A stretch of 5,718 nt of DNA, from the NCBI GenBank assembly GCA_946478635.1, contig CAMLCX010000345.1, positions 1-5,718 of the forward strand. Reading direction: 5' to 3'. Origin of the DNA: an uncultured Pseudomonadota bacterium. Lineage in GTDB: Bacteria; Desulfobacterota_B; Binatia; UBA9968. The notes beneath the pieces were generated by a model that was given only the letters and a program-made list of their open reading frames with translations, did not search any database and was not told the origin of the DNA. Both the position numbers and the translations under genes were made by a program. Position 1 is the stretch's first letter. The number at the start of each line of letters is the position of its first letter. Below are positions 5,041-5,718 of the stretch, one piece after another.

Positions 5041-5718
5041 TTAGCGTTGCGCGGCCTTCTCACCGCTCTGCTGCAGTTCGTGCAGCGCGTGCTTCGCGGC
5101 TTCCTGCTCGGATTGCTTTTTGCTTCGGCCTTCGCCTTTTCCCAGCACCTTGCCTCCCACCGTGATCTCCGTGACGAAAAATTTTTCGTGGTCCGGTCCG
5201 GTTTCTGAAACGATACGATAAACCGGCGGGGCGCCGAAAAGCATCTGGCTGATCTCCTGAAGTCGCGTCTTGTAGTCGTGCTGGCCGAGCTTTTTGCCTG
5301 TGACATCCGCGCCGAAATAACGCTCCACGACTCGGTGCGCGGGTTCGTAACCGCCGTCCTGGTAAATGGCTCCCAACACGGCTTCGAAGGCGCCGGTGAG
5401 AATCGACGGCTTGCTCCGGCCGCCGCTCAGTTCCTCGCCCTTGCCGATGCGCAGCAGCGATCCGAGGTTGAGACTTGTGGCTTTCTCGGCGAGCACGGTG
5501 GAATTCACCAGCGCCGCGCGCATTTTCGACAAAACGCCCTCAGACTTATCAGGATTTCCGCGGATCAAGAGATCGCTAACCGCGAGAGCAAGCACCGCGT
5601 CGCCGAGAAACTCGAGAACTTCGTTGTGACCTTCACTTTTTTGCCGCTCGTAAGATACATGGGTCAACCCACGTACAAGCAGAGCGGGATCTTTAAAATG
5701 ATATCCCAGCTCTTCCTG
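5041..5718 (-). CDS. rnc: Ribonuclease III, 5' end outside the window
   Basis: Double-strand-specific endoribonuclease that processes rRNA precursors and structured RNAs in the cytoplasm. The frame stays open to the window edge, giving 225 residues. The first 17 (QEELGYHFKDPALLVRG) are clearly RNase III sequence, so only a few N-terminal residues are missing and an internal TTG at 5667 is not the start. The catalytic domain shows NEVLEFLGDAVL (32-43) with Glu36 and Asp40, and SILTGAFEAVLGAIY (105-119) with Glu112. The double-stranded RNA binding domain spans about 148-216, from DYKTRLQE through EKFFVTEI to GRSKKQSEQEAAKHAL. Spacing of the active-site residues matches E. coli without gaps. Gly109 stands where E. 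coli has the metal ligand Asp114; the codon is GGC, one base from GAC. Otherwise the gene looks intact. Confidence 0.95.
   Translation of the reverse strand, partial: QEELGYHFKDPALLVRGLTHVSYERQKSEGHNEVLEFLGDAVLALAVSDLLIRGNPDKSEGVLSKMRAALVNSTVLAEKATSLNLGSLLRIGKGEELSGGRSKPSILTGAFEAVLGAIYQDGGYEPAHRVVERYFGADVTGKKLGQHDYKTRLQEISQMLFGAPPVYRIVSETGPDHEKFFVTEITVGGKVLGKGEGRSKKQSEQEAAKHALHELQQSGEKAAQR

Noticed and set aside
5665..5667. TTG as the start of RNase III
   Set aside because: Seventeen further codons up to the window edge encode typical RNase III sequence (ELGYHFKDPALL), so the real start is outside the window.

Overview
The window comes from a bacterial chromosome with moderately GC-rich coding sequence. 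The gene types (RNase III, a succinate-dehydrogenase-like flavoprotein, DUF6282, DUF2071 and DCC families) and several short dispersed repeats in the gaps suggest an uncultured environmental bacterium, perhaps of proteobacterial or related deep-branching affinity. No marker in the window fixes the taxon, so this is inference.

Layout: one gene lies on the plus strand and six on the minus strand. At the left, a pair of inverted REP-like hairpins (about 21-99) precedes a plus-strand DUF6282 metal-dependent hydrolase-like gene (204-1094). It converges across a short gap, holding a hairpin and micro-tandem repeats, on a minus-strand cluster. Read in its own direction that cluster is a four-helix membrane protein (2692-2339), a DUF2071/YqjF-like protein (2318-1578) and a DCC-family thiol-disulfide oxidoreductase-like protein (1569-1183), with gaps of 20 and 8 bases that imply one transcript. 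Upstream of it, after 192 noncoding bases containing a two-tier hairpin, lies a second minus-strand unit: a flavoprotein of the SdhA/FrdA superfamily (4919-3216) overlapping by 8 bases a small single-domain [2Fe-2S] protein (3223-2885). At the right edge is RNase III (rnc), minus strand, whose first few codons lie outside the window.

How the genes work together: the flavoprotein and the ferredoxin-like subunit are almost certainly one two-subunit oxidoreductase. The FAD-linking histidine and one substrate-binding histidine of true fumarate reductases are replaced, and the iron-sulfur partner lacks the usual C-terminal cluster domain. It is therefore probably not a classical succinate dehydrogenase or fumarate reductase, and its substrate is unknown. 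The membrane/DUF2071/DCC cluster is a separate unit of unknown function with a probable redox component. RNase III is housekeeping, but one of its canonical acidic metal ligands reads as glycine.

The most useful second looks are the non-canonical flavoprotein/2Fe-2S pair, the CX5CX2C spacing of its cluster loop, the Asp-to-Gly change in RNase III, and the observation that each larger intergenic gap carries a different short repeat family. I found no CRISPR array, RNA gene, transposase or phage gene.
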